A stretch of DNA of 64,000 bases from Saccharopolyspora indica (GTDB taxonomy: Bacteria; Actinomycetota; Actinomycetes; Mycobacteriales; Pseudonocardiaceae): positions 248,001 to 312,000 of the forward strand of contig NZ_JAQGLB010000005.1 in assembly GCF_027853965.1 (NCBI RefSeq), given 5' to 3'. The notes under the pieces were generated by a model. The model saw only the letters and a program-made list of their open reading frames with translations, did no database searches and was not told the origin of the DNA. Shown piece after piece: positions 8,008 through 16,905 of the stretch. Position numbers and translations under genes: made by a program. The first letter of the stretch is position 1; every line of letters starts with the position of its first letter.

Positions 8008-9743
8008 GCGCGCACCGTCCGTCCGGGTCGGTCCTGTGCCGCGTCGAGTTCGGCGCGGGTTTCGGTGTCTTCCTGGGACGCCTGGATGAGTTCGGCCGTG
8101 TAGGGGTCGGCCGGTTCGGCGAAGATCCGGGCGACCGGGCCGGTTTCGACGATCGCGCCGTCCTTCATCACCACCACGCGGTCGCAGATGTCGGCGACCA
8201 CGCCGAAGTTGTGGGTGACGATCACCAGCGCCATGCCGTGCTCGGACTGCAGTTCCCGCAGCAGCTCCAGGACCTCGGCCTGCACCGTGACGTCGAGCGC
8301 GGTGGTCGGCTCGTCGGCGACCAGCAGGCCCGGCCGCCCCGCGACGGCTCCGGCGATGAGCACGCGCTGCGCCATCCCGCCGGAGATCTGGTGCGGGTAG
8401 CTGGCCAGCAGCCGGTCGGGTTCGGCGATGCCCACCCGCCGCAGGATCTCGCGGGCGCGCTCCCGCGCCTGTGCCTTGCCCAGTCCGTGCACCGCGCGCA
8501 GCGGCTCGACCAGCTGGTGCCCGATGGTGTAGCAGGGGTCGAGGTTGCTCATCGGTTCTTGCGGCACGTAGCCGATCTCGGTGCCCAGCAGCGCGTGCCG
8601 CTTGCCGCGCGGCAGACCGCCGACCTCGCGGCCGCCGATCCGGATGCCGTCGGCGGTGCTGCGCGCCGCGGCGGGCAGCAGGTCCAGCGCGGCGAACACG
8701 GTCTGCGACTTGCCCGAGCCGGATTCCCCGACGATGCCCAGCACTTCGCCGGGCGCGACGTCCAGCGAGATCCCGTGCACCACCTGCTCCCGGTAGGCGA
8801 CGCGGAGGTTGTCGATCCGCAGCGCCGCCTGCTCCGGCGGGTGCACCAGCGTGCCCGTGCGCGGGTGGTCGGGTTCCGCCGCATCGTGCCGACCGGGGTC
8901 ACCGGCCCGCACGCTCACCAGGTCCGCGAGCGTCGAGCCCATGAACGCCAGGGCCGCGATGGTCAGGCCGAGCGCGGCCGAGGGCCACAGCAGGATCAGC
9001 GGGTGGTTCAGCATGGTGCGGAAGCCGTCGTTCATCATCTGCCCCCAGCTGGGCGTCGACGCAGCGCCCACGCCCAGGAACTGGAGCCCCGTCTGCATCC
9101 CCATCGCGATGCCCGCGGTGAGCGCGGTCTGGATGATGATCGGTGCGCGCACCGCTCGCAGCACGTGGCTGCGCAGCACCTGGGCGTCGGTCAGGCCCGC
9201 GACGCGGGCCGCGTCGATGTAGGGCTCCTTGCGCACGGCCAGCGCGCGGGAGCGCGAGATGCGGAAGTAGCCGGGCGCCATGAACACGCCGATCGTCACC
9301 ATCAGCACGGTGAAGTTCGAGCCGGTGCCCGCAGCGACGATCAGCAGCACCACCATGCCGGGCACCGACTGCACGGCGTCGCTGATCCACGAGCCGATCC
9401 GGTCCGCCCGGCCGCCGAGGTAACCGGCCGCGACACCGCCCGGCACGCCCAGCGCGATCCCGGTCAGGCACGCGACGGCGGCGCCGTACACCGTGGTGCG
9501 CGCGCCGAAGAGCAACCGGCTGAAGATGTCGCGCCCCGTCGAGTCACCGCCCATCAGGTGCCCGGGGCCCGGTGGCGCTTGGGCCAGCGTGAAGTCGACG
9601 TGGTTCGGGTCGTGCGGCGCGAGCAGCGGCGCCAGCAGACCGGCGAGCACCACCAGCAGGAACACCGCCAGGGCCAGCGCACCGGCGGGACGGCGCAGGT
9701 AGCGCCGCCAGAGGCCGCGGTCGGCATGCGCGGTTGCGGTCAC
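8004..9743 (-). CDS. Fused ABC permease-ATPase (DppC-DppD type fusion)
   Basis: This 579-residue protein joins two subunits that are usually separate. Residues 1-280 form a DppC-like permease: an N-terminal helix, the [20 protein letters not shown] segment, and an EAA-type loop [19 protein letters not shown]. After a hydrophilic linker (about 280-300), residues 305-560 form a complete ATPase with [23 protein letters not shown] and [13 protein letters not shown]. The junction is in one open frame with no stop. The GTG start overlaps the upstream permease stop by four bases. Such fusions exist in some actinobacterial opp/dpp operons; here it leaves a four-gene importer with a fixed permease:ATPase stoichiometry. 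Confidence 0.9.
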   Translation of the reverse strand: MTATAHADRGLWRRYLRRPAGALALAVFLLVVLAGLLAPLLAPHDPNHVDFTLAQAPPGPGHLMGGDSTGRDIFSRLLFGARTTVYGAAVACLTGIALGVPGGVAAGYLGGRADRIGSWISDAVQSVPGMVVLLIVAAGTGSNFTVLMVTIGVFMAPGYFRISRSRALAVRKEPYIDAARVAGLTDAQVLRSHVLRAVRAPIIIQTALTAGIAMGMQTGLQFLGVGAASTPSWGQMMNDGFRTMLNHPLILLWPSAALGLTIAALAFMGSTLADLVSVRAGDPGRHDAAEPDHPRTGTLVHPPEQAALRIDNLRVAYREQVVHGISLDVAPGEVLGIVGESGSGKSQTVFAALDLLPAAARSTADGIRIGGREVGGLPRGKRHALLGTEIGYVPQEPMSNLDPCYTIGHQLVEPLRAVHGLGKAQARERAREILRRVGIAEPDRLLASYPHQISGGMAQRVLIAGAVAGRPGLLVADEPTTALDVTVQAEVLELLRELQSEHGMALVIVTHNFGVVADICDRVVVMKDGAIVETGPVARIFAEPADPYTAELIQASQEDTETRAELDAAQDRPGRTVRA

Positions 9744-10681
9744 TTCTCACGCACCTTCGGGTTGACCCACCCGAGCACGAGGTCGAGCAGGAAGTTGACG
9801 ACGACCACGAACACGACGGTCACGGCGGTCAGCCCGAGCAGCGCCGGGATGTCGCCGATCTGCGAGGCCGACTGGGTGAGGCTGCCGATGCCCGGCAGGT
9901 TGAACACCACCTCGACGACCACGGCCCCGCCGAGCAGTCCCACGAACATCAGCGCCAGCACCGTCAGCGCGGCGGGCGAGGCGTTGCGCAGCACGTGCAG
10001 CGCCACCCTGCGCTCGGGCAGGCCGCGAGCCCGCAGCGTGCGGACGAAGTCCTGCCCGCCGACCTCCAGCAGGCCGTTGCGCAGCTGCTCGGCGACCAGC
10101 ACGATCGCGGTCAGCGACAACGACACCGCGGGCAGCGTGATCGAGCGCAGCCAGCCGAGCACCGACTCGTCCGGCGACACGTAGCCCACCGCGGGGAACC
10201 AGCGCAGCTGCACGGCGAACCAGAGCACCAGCACCAGGCTCACCCAGAACCCGGGCAGCGCGAACAGGACCACCGAGGCGAGCTTGAGGCACCGGTCCAG
10301 CAGCCCGCCCGGCCGCCGCCCGGCCACCACGCCGATCACCAGTCCCAGCGCGGCGGCCAGGAAGGTGGCCGCGAGGACCACCGACAGCGTCACCGGCACC
10401 CGCAGCGCGATCTGCTCGGAGATCGGCTGGAAGCTGCGCCAGGAGGTGCCGAAGTCGCCGCGGACGGCGTGCGAGGCCCAGTCCCAGAACTGCACCGGCA
10501 GCGGCCGGTCGAGCCCGAGCTGCTGGCGCAGCACCGCTTGTTGCGCGGGAGTGGCGTTGTTGCCGAGCAGCCCGGCCGTCGGGTCGCCGACCGCGAGGTG
10601 CGCCAGGAAGAACGAGCCGCAGGTGACGACGACCAGCAGGACCAGCCCGGACACCAACCGCCGGACGGTGAACTTGAGCAT
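9740..10681 (-). CDS. ABC transporter permease (DppB-like)
   Basis: The 313-residue product is a DppB/OppB-type permease with an N-terminal membrane helix (MLKFTVRRLVSGLVLL), the GLDRPLPVQFWDW segment, an EAA-type loop in DFVRTLRARGLPERRVALHVLRNA and a final NFLLDLVLGWVNPKVR. It pairs with the fused permease-ATPase to form the membrane channel. The ATG at 10681 is chosen because GAGAGGGG precedes it and the family begins with this helix; the open frame continues far upstream only because the region has few stops. It is separated from the binding-protein gene by 98 bases that contain a strong hairpin. Confidence 0.92.
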   Translation of the reverse strand: MLKFTVRRLVSGLVLLVVVTCGSFFLAHLAVGDPTAGLLGNNATPAQQAVLRQQLGLDRPLPVQFWDWASHAVRGDFGTSWRSFQPISEQIALRVPVTLSVVLAATFLAAALGLVIGVVAGRRPGGLLDRCLKLASVVLFALPGFWVSLVLVLWFAVQLRWFPAVGYVSPDESVLGWLRSITLPAVSLSLTAIVLVAEQLRNGLLEVGGQDFVRTLRARGLPERRVALHVLRNASPAALTVLALMFVGLLGGAVVVEVVFNLPGIGSLTQSASQIGDIPALLGLTAVTVVFVVVVNFLLDLVLGWVNPKVREK

Positions 10682-10709
10682 TGCGCACCCCTCTCGGGTG
10701 AGTGGGCGT

Positions 10710-10753
10710 CCGTGCGCGCTTCGGGGTGCCATGACGCCCCGAAACGCGCACGG
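10710..10753. terminator. Intra-operon hairpin of the CTATGA-loop family (copy 1)
   Basis: A 17-bp stem with one mismatch and a ten-base loop (TGCCATGACG) sits between the binding-protein gene and the permease genes. It could lower transcription of the downstream transporter genes relative to the binding protein, as often seen in importer operons. Its stem core CTTCGGGG and the loop resemble the hairpin at 25809. Confidence 0.5.
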
Positions 10754-10779
10754 TCTGACCTCGCACAGCCGCGAAATCC

Positions 10780-12288
10780 TCAGCCGCGCTGGATGAAGCG
10801 GAGGGTCGGGAACATCATTCCGGTGATCGGGGTGACCTTGATTCCCGGAACGCTGAAGTAGGTGTTGTTCGCCTGGTACCAGACGTCCTGCCAGGCGAGG
10901 TCGACGAGCTTGCCGTTGAGCTCGCGCGCCAGCGCGAGCTGCTCGTCGCCGGAGGCCGCCTCCGTGCGCGCGACCAGCTCGGCGACCTCCGGGAAGGCCT
11001 CGATCGACGGTTCCGGGTTGTACCACTGCTCGGTGGTGAAGCGGCCCGCGACCGAGGCCATCGGGTTGGAGTCCATCGCGATGACGGCGATGAACATCGG
11101 GTAGGTCGCGGCGTTCTTCTGGTAGTCGGCCTGCGACATCTCGTCCCAGGTGACCGTGATGCCGAGCTCGCCGAGGGTCTGCTGCACGGCGGGCTGCCAG
11201 GCCTGGAAGATCGGTGACATCGGCATGTGCACCGGGAATCCCCGCGGGTGACCGGCCTCGGCCAGCAGCCGCTTGGCCTCGGCGACGTCGTGCGCGTAGC
11301 GGTCGTCGAGCGCCGGGTCGTAGGCCGGGTCGCCGACCGGGAACACCTGGCTGCTCACCGTTCCGCCGCCCTGGCCGACCGCCTTGAGGATGGCCGCGCC
11401 GTCGAAGGCGTGGTTGATCGCGCGGCGCACCCGCACGTCGCCGAGCGGCTCGACGCGCTCGCCGGTGCGGTCCACGAACTGGATTCCGACCCAGGACGCG
11501 ACCTTCGAGGAGACGTTCCAGCCGTTCTGCTGCGCCTGCGGGATTTCCGCGGGGTTGGCGAAGGCGACGTTGAGCTGACCGGACAGCATCGCGTTGAGGC
11601 TGGCGGTCTGGTCGGTGATCGGGAACATCCGGACACCGGTGAACGGGTAGGTGGCGGCGTCCCAGTGCTGCGGCTTCTTGGCGAACACGTACTGCGCACC
11701 GGCCGTCGACTCCGCGGCCCGGTACTCGTAGGGGCCGGAGCCGACCGGGTCGGTGGCCAGGTCGCCGCGGTCGATCGCGGCCGGCGAGGCCATCCAGCTG
11801 CGCCCCAGGCCCATGAAGTACAGCAGCGTGTCGTCCTTGCGCGTGAGGTGCAGGGCGATGGTCTGCGGGTCCACCGCGGTCACCGAAGCGACGTTGAGGT
11901 AGGCCTGCCCGGAGCGCGCCCCGGCCCGGAGGTGCTCCAGGTTCTTCACCGCGGCCGCCGCGTCGAACGGCTGCCCGTCGGCGAAGGTGACCCCGGTGCG
12001 CAGCTGCATGGTCAGCGTGCGGGAATCCGGCGAGAACGACCAGGAGGTCGCCAGCGCCGGAACCGGCTGGGAGTGCTCGTCGAGCGCGACCAGCGGGTCG
12101 TAGACCGCCGACAGGTAGGGGCCGTCGAAGCCGATGTCGGCGTTGGCCGGGTCCCACGACGTCACGTCCTGGAACGTGCCCATCTTGAGCTCGTCGGCCG
12201 CGGCGCCGGAATTCCCGGCGATGCTGGTGCACCCGGCCGCGGTCAGTGCGAGCACTGCGGCGAGTGCGGTTTTCCAGAGCCTTTTCAT
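10780..12288 (-). CDS. Extracellular solute-binding lipoprotein (family 5, DppA-like)
   Basis: The 502-residue protein starts with a lipoprotein signal, MKRLWKTALAAVLALTAAGC, with the lipobox cysteine at residue 20, and continues as an SBP family 5 protein (KMGTFQDVTSWDPANAD, the FADGQPFDAAAAVKNLEHL segment, and RRAINHAFDGAAIL). It is anchored outside the membrane and captures the substrate for the permeases encoded downstream. The ATG at 12288 follows GGAGG. It is the first gene of the leftward unit ending with the TetR gene, and operator 3 lies about 140 bases upstream. Family 5 proteins bind peptides but also opines, sugars and plant compounds, so the ligand stays open. Confidence 0.93.
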   Translation of the reverse strand: MKRLWKTALAAVLALTAAGCTSIAGNSGAAADELKMGTFQDVTSWDPANADIGFDGPYLSAVYDPLVALDEHSQPVPALATSWSFSPDSRTLTMQLRTGVTFADGQPFDAAAAVKNLEHLRAGARSGQAYLNVASVTAVDPQTIALHLTRKDDTLLYFMGLGRSWMASPAAIDRGDLATDPVGSGPYEYRAAESTAGAQYVFAKKPQHWDAATYPFTGVRMFPITDQTASLNAMLSGQLNVAFANPAEIPQAQQNGWNVSSKVASWVGIQFVDRTGERVEPLGDVRVRRAINHAFDGAAILKAVGQGGGTVSSQVFPVGDPAYDPALDDRYAHDVAEAKRLLAEAGHPRGFPVHMPMSPIFQAWQPAVQQTLGELGITVTWDEMSQADYQKNAATYPMFIAVIAMDSNPMASVAGRFTTEQWYNPEPSIEAFPEVAELVARTEAASGDEQLALARELNGKLVDLAWQDVWYQANNTYFSVPGIKVTPITGMMFPTLRFIQRG

Positions 12289-12430
12289 GGATCTCTGCCT
12301 CCGGCGAGAGGGGCGCTGATGACCGTTCGAAACTCCGAGGATCCTCGCCACCGGCTGCGGATTTCCCGGGCGAGCGGGACGCGAGGGAGGGGCCCGTTGC
12401 TCGCCGCCGCACCGCGTCGTGGCCGTTGAG

Positions 12431-12444
12431 TCTACGGATGTCGG
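12431..12444. promoter_or_regulatory. Putative TetR operator 3, TCTACGGATGTCGG
   Basis: AGTCTAC is followed at the operator distance by GTCGG, a weaker second half. The site is upstream of the ABC transporter/TetR operon, so it would give autoregulation. It is the least symmetrical of the four copies. Confidence 0.4.
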
Positions 12445-12456
12445 CTAAAAATGCAA

Positions 12457-12488
12457 TGGCCTCGCCCGGATTCGCCCGCACGAGGCCA
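12457..12488 (-). terminator. Intrinsic terminator after the methyltransferase-like gene
   Basis: TGGCCTCG and CGAGGCCA form an eight-base stem with a 16-base loop, and the minus strand continues with TTGCATTTTT. It lies 14 bases past the stop of the gene ending at 12502. Confidence 0.6.
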
Positions 12489-12501
12489 CTTCCCGCCGCG
12501 G

Positions 12502-13482
12502 TCAGCTCGCCGCGGCCACGATCACCCGCGGACTTCCCGGCAGTTGCAGCACTTCTCGCGGCTGCCAACCGGTTTCCCGCAACCAGCCGAACACCTCGGC
12601 CGCCGGGTAGACCACGGTGCCGTCGATGACCAGGTACTCCGCCGCGTGCAGGGCGTCGATGCCGCGCTGGCGCTCGTCGTCGTCGAGCAGGAAGTCCAGC
12701 AGCAGCAACGTCGCTCCGTCCCGCGCCGCCGCTCGCGCCCGGCCCAGGATCGCGCGGTTCTGCTCCGCGGCGAACCGGTGGATCACGTGGTTGAGCATGA
12801 CGATGTCGTGCGCACCGCCCGGATCCGCGGTGTCGGTCGGCGCCGGGTCGATCCTGGCCCGCTCGGTCAGCCCGGCCGATTCCAGCGCCCCGGTGATGCC
12901 GTCGGTGAAGTCCGGCGCGAAGGCGAAGCGCACCGACAGCTCGGGATTCGCCCGCATCGCACCGATCGCGAAGGCCGGGGAGAGCCCGCCGAAGTCGAGC
13001 ATGTCCCGGTACGGCGCGAAGTCGAAGCTCCTGGCCAGCATCGCGGCGTGCAGGGCGTTGTAGCGCATGACACCGGCCATGAACGTCGCCCACCGGGCCT
13101 CGTCCATCTTCAGGTCGCCGGGCTCGGCGGTGTCCACGGTGGCGTCGAACTGCGACCAGTGGCCGAAGCTGATCTCGTTCAGGAAGCCCAGGAACGGGTG
13201 CAGATCGGTCTCGCCCTCGCCCGAGAGGAACGCGGCCGCGTCGGGGGCGAGCCGGTACGCGCCGTCGCGGCGGTCCAGCAGGCCCAGCGCGTTCATGCCG
13301 TCGGCCAGGATCCGGGTCGTCCGCTCGCTCAAGCCCGTCCCGGCGGCCAGCTGCTCGATGCTGCGCTCACCGGCGGCGAGCTCGCGGAAGATCCCGGTGC
13401 GCGCGGCGGCGAAGAGCTGCTTGGCGCCCATGTAGCCGATCGCGATGTCGACGATGCGATCCGGTGTCGGTGCTGCGGACAT
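12502..13482 (-). CDS. O-methyltransferase-fold protein with degenerate SAM motif
   Basis: The 326-residue product has the layout of small-molecule O-methyltransferases (acetylserotonin/DmpM type): an N-terminal winged helix dimerisation part (LFAAARTGIFRELAAGERS, LSERTTRILADGMNALGLL) and a C-terminal Rossmann part. The SAM motif I, usually DVGGGSG, reads DFGGLSPAF, and the acidic residue normally ending strand 2 is missing (RFAFAPD). The catalytic-type histidine is retained in NHVIHRF. It may therefore bind SAM poorly or use the fold for other chemistry. The ATG follows GGAGGA. It lies 45 bases behind the amidohydrolase gene, so both probably share operator 4. Confidence 0.8.
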   Translation of the reverse strand: MSAAPTPDRIVDIAIGYMGAKQLFAAARTGIFRELAAGERSIEQLAAGTGLSERTTRILADGMNALGLLDRRDGAYRLAPDAAAFLSGEGETDLHPFLGFLNEISFGHWSQFDATVDTAEPGDLKMDEARWATFMAGVMRYNALHAAMLARSFDFAPYRDMLDFGGLSPAFAIGAMRANPELSVRFAFAPDFTDGITGALESAGLTERARIDPAPTDTADPGGAHDIVMLNHVIHRFAAEQNRAILGRARAAARDGATLLLLDFLLDDDERQRGIDALHAAEYLVIDGTVVYPAAEVFGWLRETGWQPREVLQLPGSPRVIVAAAS

Positions 13483-13527
13483 GCTTCCTCCATTAGGGTT
13501 TCTTCTGATAAGGCCACTGTGGACCGC

Positions 13528-14889
13528 TCAGCCGATCCCGGTGCGGTCGTGGACGATCCGCCCGTCCACGACGGTCAGGTCGACCTCGACGTCGGGCAGC
13601 TCGGCCGGCGCGACCGCGAGCGGATCCGCCGCGAGCACGCACAGATCCGCGGCCATCCCGGGCGCGAGCACCCCCTTCCACGACGCGGCGCCGTCCTGGC
13701 GAGCCGGTTCGACCGTGCAGCAGCGAAGGAGCTGGGCCGTGCGCTGCCGGGGATCCTCCGCCGGGCCCAGCCATTCGTCCGCCGCGGCGATCTGGCGCCG
13801 CCAGTCGGGCGAGAGCACCGGCGCATCGGAGGTCACGCACATCCGCACGCCGAACTCCAGCGCCTCGCCCAGCCGCCAGGACTCCGCCGCCGCACCGGCC
13901 CCGAGCACGGCGTCGACCTGCTCGCCGGTGCACAGGGCTATTCCCGGCTGCACGTCGAGGCCGACGCCGAGCTCGGCCATCCGCCGCAGCTGCTCGGACG
14001 AGGCCATGTCACCGTGGATGATGTAGTGCCCGAGATCCGCGCCGTGCCCGACTCCGGCCAGCTCGACCGCGTTGAGCACGACCTCGATGGAGCGGTCGCC
14101 GGTGGCGTGCACGCCCACCTGCAGCCCGGCCCGGTGCGCGGCGACGATCATCCGGGTCAGGTTGTGCTCGCGATCGGCGTCGTCGATCCCGTCCACCAGC
14201 AGGCCCGCCGAACTCCCGTCGGCGTACCCGCACTTGGTGCAGGCCGAGCGCATCGGCGGGATGCCGTCCGCGAAGATCTTGATCCCGGCGAACCTGAGCC
14301 ACCGCGGGTCGGCGCTGGCCCGGTCCGACTCGAGCCCGGCGAGCACGTCGGGCAGCGAGCTCCGGCCGTCCAGCTCGCCGTAGAGCGACAGCACCGTGAC
14401 GCGGGCTTTCAGCAGCCCCTCGGCGGCGAGCTCGCGGTACTGCGCCACGACCGGGCTGCCGAACGCGCCGGTCGGCCCGGCGTCCTCCCCCGGCCCGAGG
14501 CCGGGTTCGGTGTAGCTCGTGATGCCGAGGGAGGCGAGCAGGTCGCCGGCGCGCAGGATCGCCGCGCGGCGCTGCTCGTTGGTGCGCAACGGATTTCGCG
14601 GATCACCGCTGCCGGATCCGAACAGGGTACGCGGCCAGAGCGCACCGAGCCAGGTCGCGTGCAGGTGCGCGTCGTTGATCCCGGGCAGGACCGCCCGCCC
14701 GGCCAGCTCGATGGTCCCGGTGGCCGGACCGGCCAGCGCCAGCACCTCGCGATCGGTGCCGATCGCGGCGATCCGCCCGCCGCGCAAGGCGATCGCGGTC
14801 GCCGGGTCCTGCTCGGTCATGGTGCGAACGACCCCGCCGCGCAGGACGAGGTCGGCGACTCCCCGGGTGCTGTCCCCTGCTGCGCGCAC
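13528..14889 (-). CDS. YtcJ-type amidohydrolase
   Basis: This metal-dependent hydrolase of the amidohydrolase superfamily has the HxH motif in NDAHLHATW near residue 74, a lysine in GIKIFADGIPP, and metal-ligand type histidines in GVHATGDRS and HYIIHGD, with the terminal aspartate in TSDAPV. YtcJ-like enzymes hydrolyse C-N bonds of amides or formamides of mostly unknown substrates. The GTG at 14889 is preceded by GGGGA at a normal distance; a GTG at 14895 would add two residues but overlaps that RBS. The gene is divergent from the second aldo/keto reductase and is the first of a two-gene unit with the methyltransferase-like gene. A second YtcJ-type gene lies at 21974. Confidence 0.88.
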   Translation of the reverse strand: MRAAGDSTRGVADLVLRGGVVRTMTEQDPATAIALRGGRIAAIGTDREVLALAGPATGTIELAGRAVLPGINDAHLHATWLGALWPRTLFGSGSGDPRNPLRTNEQRRAAILRAGDLLASLGITSYTEPGLGPGEDAGPTGAFGSPVVAQYRELAAEGLLKARVTVLSLYGELDGRSSLPDVLAGLESDRASADPRWLRFAGIKIFADGIPPMRSACTKCGYADGSSAGLLVDGIDDADREHNLTRMIVAAHRAGLQVGVHATGDRSIEVVLNAVELAGVGHGADLGHYIIHGDMASSEQLRRMAELGVGLDVQPGIALCTGEQVDAVLGAGAAAESWRLGEALEFGVRMCVTSDAPVLSPDWRRQIAAADEWLGPAEDPRQRTAQLLRCCTVEPARQDGAASWKGVLAPGMAADLCVLAADPLAVAPAELPDVEVDLTVVDGRIVHDRTGIG

Positions 14890-14928
14890 GGGCACTCCCC
14901 TTTCTCCGCCGTGGACTCGACATTTGAG

Positions 14929-14942
14929 TCAACAGCTGTAGA
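14929..14942. promoter_or_regulatory. Putative TetR operator 4, TCAACAGCTGTAGA
   Basis: The right half GTAGACTA is identical to operator 1 and the left half is TCAAC. It is central in the 108-base interval between the divergent amidohydrolase and aldo/keto reductase starts, so it could control both units. Confidence 0.5.
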
Positions 14943-14997
14943 CTAACCCAGGTTCGCGCCGTTGCACCCGCACGATTTGCGAAGGAGCTGGCGATCC

Positions 14998-15957
14998 GTG
15001 CACACCACCGTTCCGCACCGCCGCATCGGTAGCACCGACCTCGAGGCCTCCGCGCTCTCCCTGGGTTCCTGGCACACCTACGACCGGGTGGACTTCGCCG
15101 ATGCGGTCGCGATGGTCCGCCACGCGCTCGACCGCGGCGTCAACCTCTTCGACGTCGGCGTCTACGGCCTGCCCGGCGCTCCCCCGACCTTCACCGACGT
15201 GATCTGGGGCGCGATCATGCGGGCGATCGGCCCGCCCCGCGAGGACTTCCTGCTCTCCGCCAAGCTGTGGATCGAGGGCTTCGGCCAGCGCGGATTCCGC
15301 CCGCAGCTGGAGAACACGCTGCTGCGCACCGGCCTCGACCACGCCGACCTGGTGATCCTGGGCGATCTGCGGCGCGACGACGTGCCGCTGGACGACCTGG
15401 TCGGCGACCTCGCCGGACTGGCCCGGGACGGGCTGATCCGCGCCTGGGGCGTGAACAACTGGTCCGCGCCGAACATCCACGCCCTGCGCGCCATCGCCGA
15501 CCGCGACGGCGTTCCCGGCCCGCAGCTGGCGCAGCTGAAGTACAGCGTCGCGCGACGGTCCATTCCGGACGGTGCACCCTTCGCCGAGCTGTTCCGCACC
15601 GGCTTCCAGATGGAGGCCTCCGACGTGCTCGAAGGCGGGATCCTCGCGGGCAACACCACTCCCGAACGCGCCGTCGGACGCGATCCGGGCGGCATCCGGG
15701 AGACGATCCTGGCCGCCGTGCCGGTGCTCGCCGACCTCGCCGAGAAGCTGGACACCACCCCGGCGCAGCTGTGCATCGCGTTCACCCTCACCCACCCGGC
15801 CAACGTCTCCACCCTGGTCGGCGCGAGCCGGCTGGAGCAGGTCGAGCAGAACATCGGCGCCTTCGACCTGCTCGCGCGCGTCGGCTCCGACGAGCTGCGC
15901 GCGCTGGCCGAACCGTTCTGGGCCGACCGCGACGCCGTCTCCCCGGAAGGACCCTGA
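14998..15957 (+). CDS. Aldo/keto reductase, second paralogue
   Basis: The 319-residue protein is a paralogue of the product of 4585: both have GSW-x-T-x-DR-x-DFADAVA, RGV-x-LFDV and GVNNW, and end with similar helices. The tetrad shows the same deviations (DVGVY with Asp and Tyr four apart; an Asp in LVILGDL where His or Asn is usual), while the lysine in LSAKLW is kept. I use the GTG at 14998 because GAAGGAG lies ten bases upstream; a TTG at 14962 lacks an RBS. It begins a rightward unit with two esterase genes. Two retained copies with the same odd tetrad argue for a specialised function rather than decay. Confidence 0.85.
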   Translation: MHTTVPHRRIGSTDLEASALSLGSWHTYDRVDFADAVAMVRHALDRGVNLFDVGVYGLPGAPPTFTDVIWGAIMRAIGPPREDFLLSAKLWIEGFGQRGFRPQLENTLLRTGLDHADLVILGDLRRDDVPLDDLVGDLAGLARDGLIRAWGVNNWSAPNIHALRAIADRDGVPGPQLAQLKYSVARRSIPDGAPFAELFRTGFQMEASDVLEGGILAGNTTPERAVGRDPGGIRETILAAVPVLADLAEKLDTTPAQLCIAFTLTHPANVSTLVGASRLEQVEQNIGAFDLLARVGSDELRALAEPFWADRDAVSPEGP

Positions 15958-15963
15958 CCCGAA

Positions 15964-16905
15964 ATGCCCCACACCCCAGTACCTTTCGATCCCGAGATCG
16001 AGTCGGCCTTGGGCGTGCCGGACGGCACGACGCCCGAGTACACCGCCGAGACGCTCCCCGAGATGCGCCGCGCGATGGCCTCGATGTCACCCACCGCCGC
16101 CGACGTCATCGGCGCCCGCCCGGTCGAGGTGGCCGAGCACACCGCCGACGGCGGCATCGCGATCACCGTGCTCAGCCCGCGCGGGCTCGACCACCCGGTC
16201 CCCGCGCTGTACAACATCCACGGCGGCGGCATGATGCTCGGCACCCGCGACATGGACAACCCGCGCCTCGTCGACCTGGTGCTGGAGCTCGGCGTCGTCG
16301 CCATCAACGTCGAATACCGCCTCGCGCCAGAGCACCCGCACCCAGCACCGGTGGAGGACTGCTACGCGGGTCTGGTGTGGACGGCGGCGCACGCGGCGGA
16401 GCTGCACGTCGACCCGGCGCGCATCGTCGTGATGGGCGGCAGCGCGGGCGGTGGGCTCGCCGCGGGCGTGGCGCTGCTGGCCCGCGATCGCGGCGGCCCG
16501 GCGCTGGCCGGGCAGCTGCTGCTGTGCCCGATGATCGACGACACCAGCACCACGGTGGCCAGCCACCAGTACCAGGGCATCGGCCCGTGGCCCCGGGAGG
16601 CCACCATCGCGGGCTGGTCGGCGCTGGTCGGCGACGCCGAGGAGGTCTCGCCCTACGCCGCGCCGAGCCGGGCCGCGGACCTGTCGAACCTGCCGCACGC
16701 CTTCATCGAGGTCGGCAGCGCCGAGGGCTTCCGCGACGAGGACGTCGAGTACGCGCGGCGGATCTGGGCCACCGGCGGCCGCGCCGAACTGCACGTGTGG
16801 AGCGGCGGCTGCCACGGCTTCGACATCTACGCCCCGGCCGCCGAGATCACCCGGGCCGCGCTGGCCGCCCGGCTGTCCTGGCTGCGGCGGGTGCTGGCGC
16901 CATGA
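15964..16905 (+). CDS. HSL-type alpha/beta hydrolase (esterase), first of tandem pair
   Basis: This 313-residue hydrolase belongs to the hormone-sensitive-lipase (alpha/beta hydrolase fold-3) family: the oxyanion HGGG occurs as NIHGGGMM near residue 84, the nucleophile elbow as GGSAGGG near residue 158, EYRLAPEHP between them, and the histidine in CHGFD near residue 281. Such enzymes are cytoplasmic esterases for short acyl or lactone substrates. It starts six bases after the reductase stop and overlaps the next gene by four bases, so the three genes form an operon. The first Gly of the elbow is followed by Gly rather than the usual Asp, a common variant. Confidence 0.92.
   Translation: MPHTPVPFDPEIESALGVPDGTTPEYTAETLPEMRRAMASMSPTAADVIGARPVEVAEHTADGGIAITVLSPRGLDHPVPALYNIHGGGMMLGTRDMDNPRLVDLVLELGVVAINVEYRLAPEHPHPAPVEDCYAGLVWTAAHAAELHVDPARIVVMGGSAGGGLAAGVALLARDRGGPALAGQLLLCPMIDDTSTTVASHQYQGIGPWPREATIAGWSALVGDAEEVSPYAAPSRAADLSNLPHAFIEVGSAEGFRDEDVEYARRIWATGGRAELHVWSGGCHGFDIYAPAAEITRAALAARLSWLRRVLAP

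Noticed and set aside
8004-9743. Splitting the permease-ATPase frame into two genes
   Set aside because: No start with an RBS lies near the linker and the frame is continuous with good motifs on both sides.
9740-13093. One open frame of over 1100 codons through the permease, binding-protein and methyltransferase-like genes
   Set aside because: Only the last 313 codons look like protein; the rest is arginine- and proline-rich antisense or out-of-frame sequence over well supported genes.
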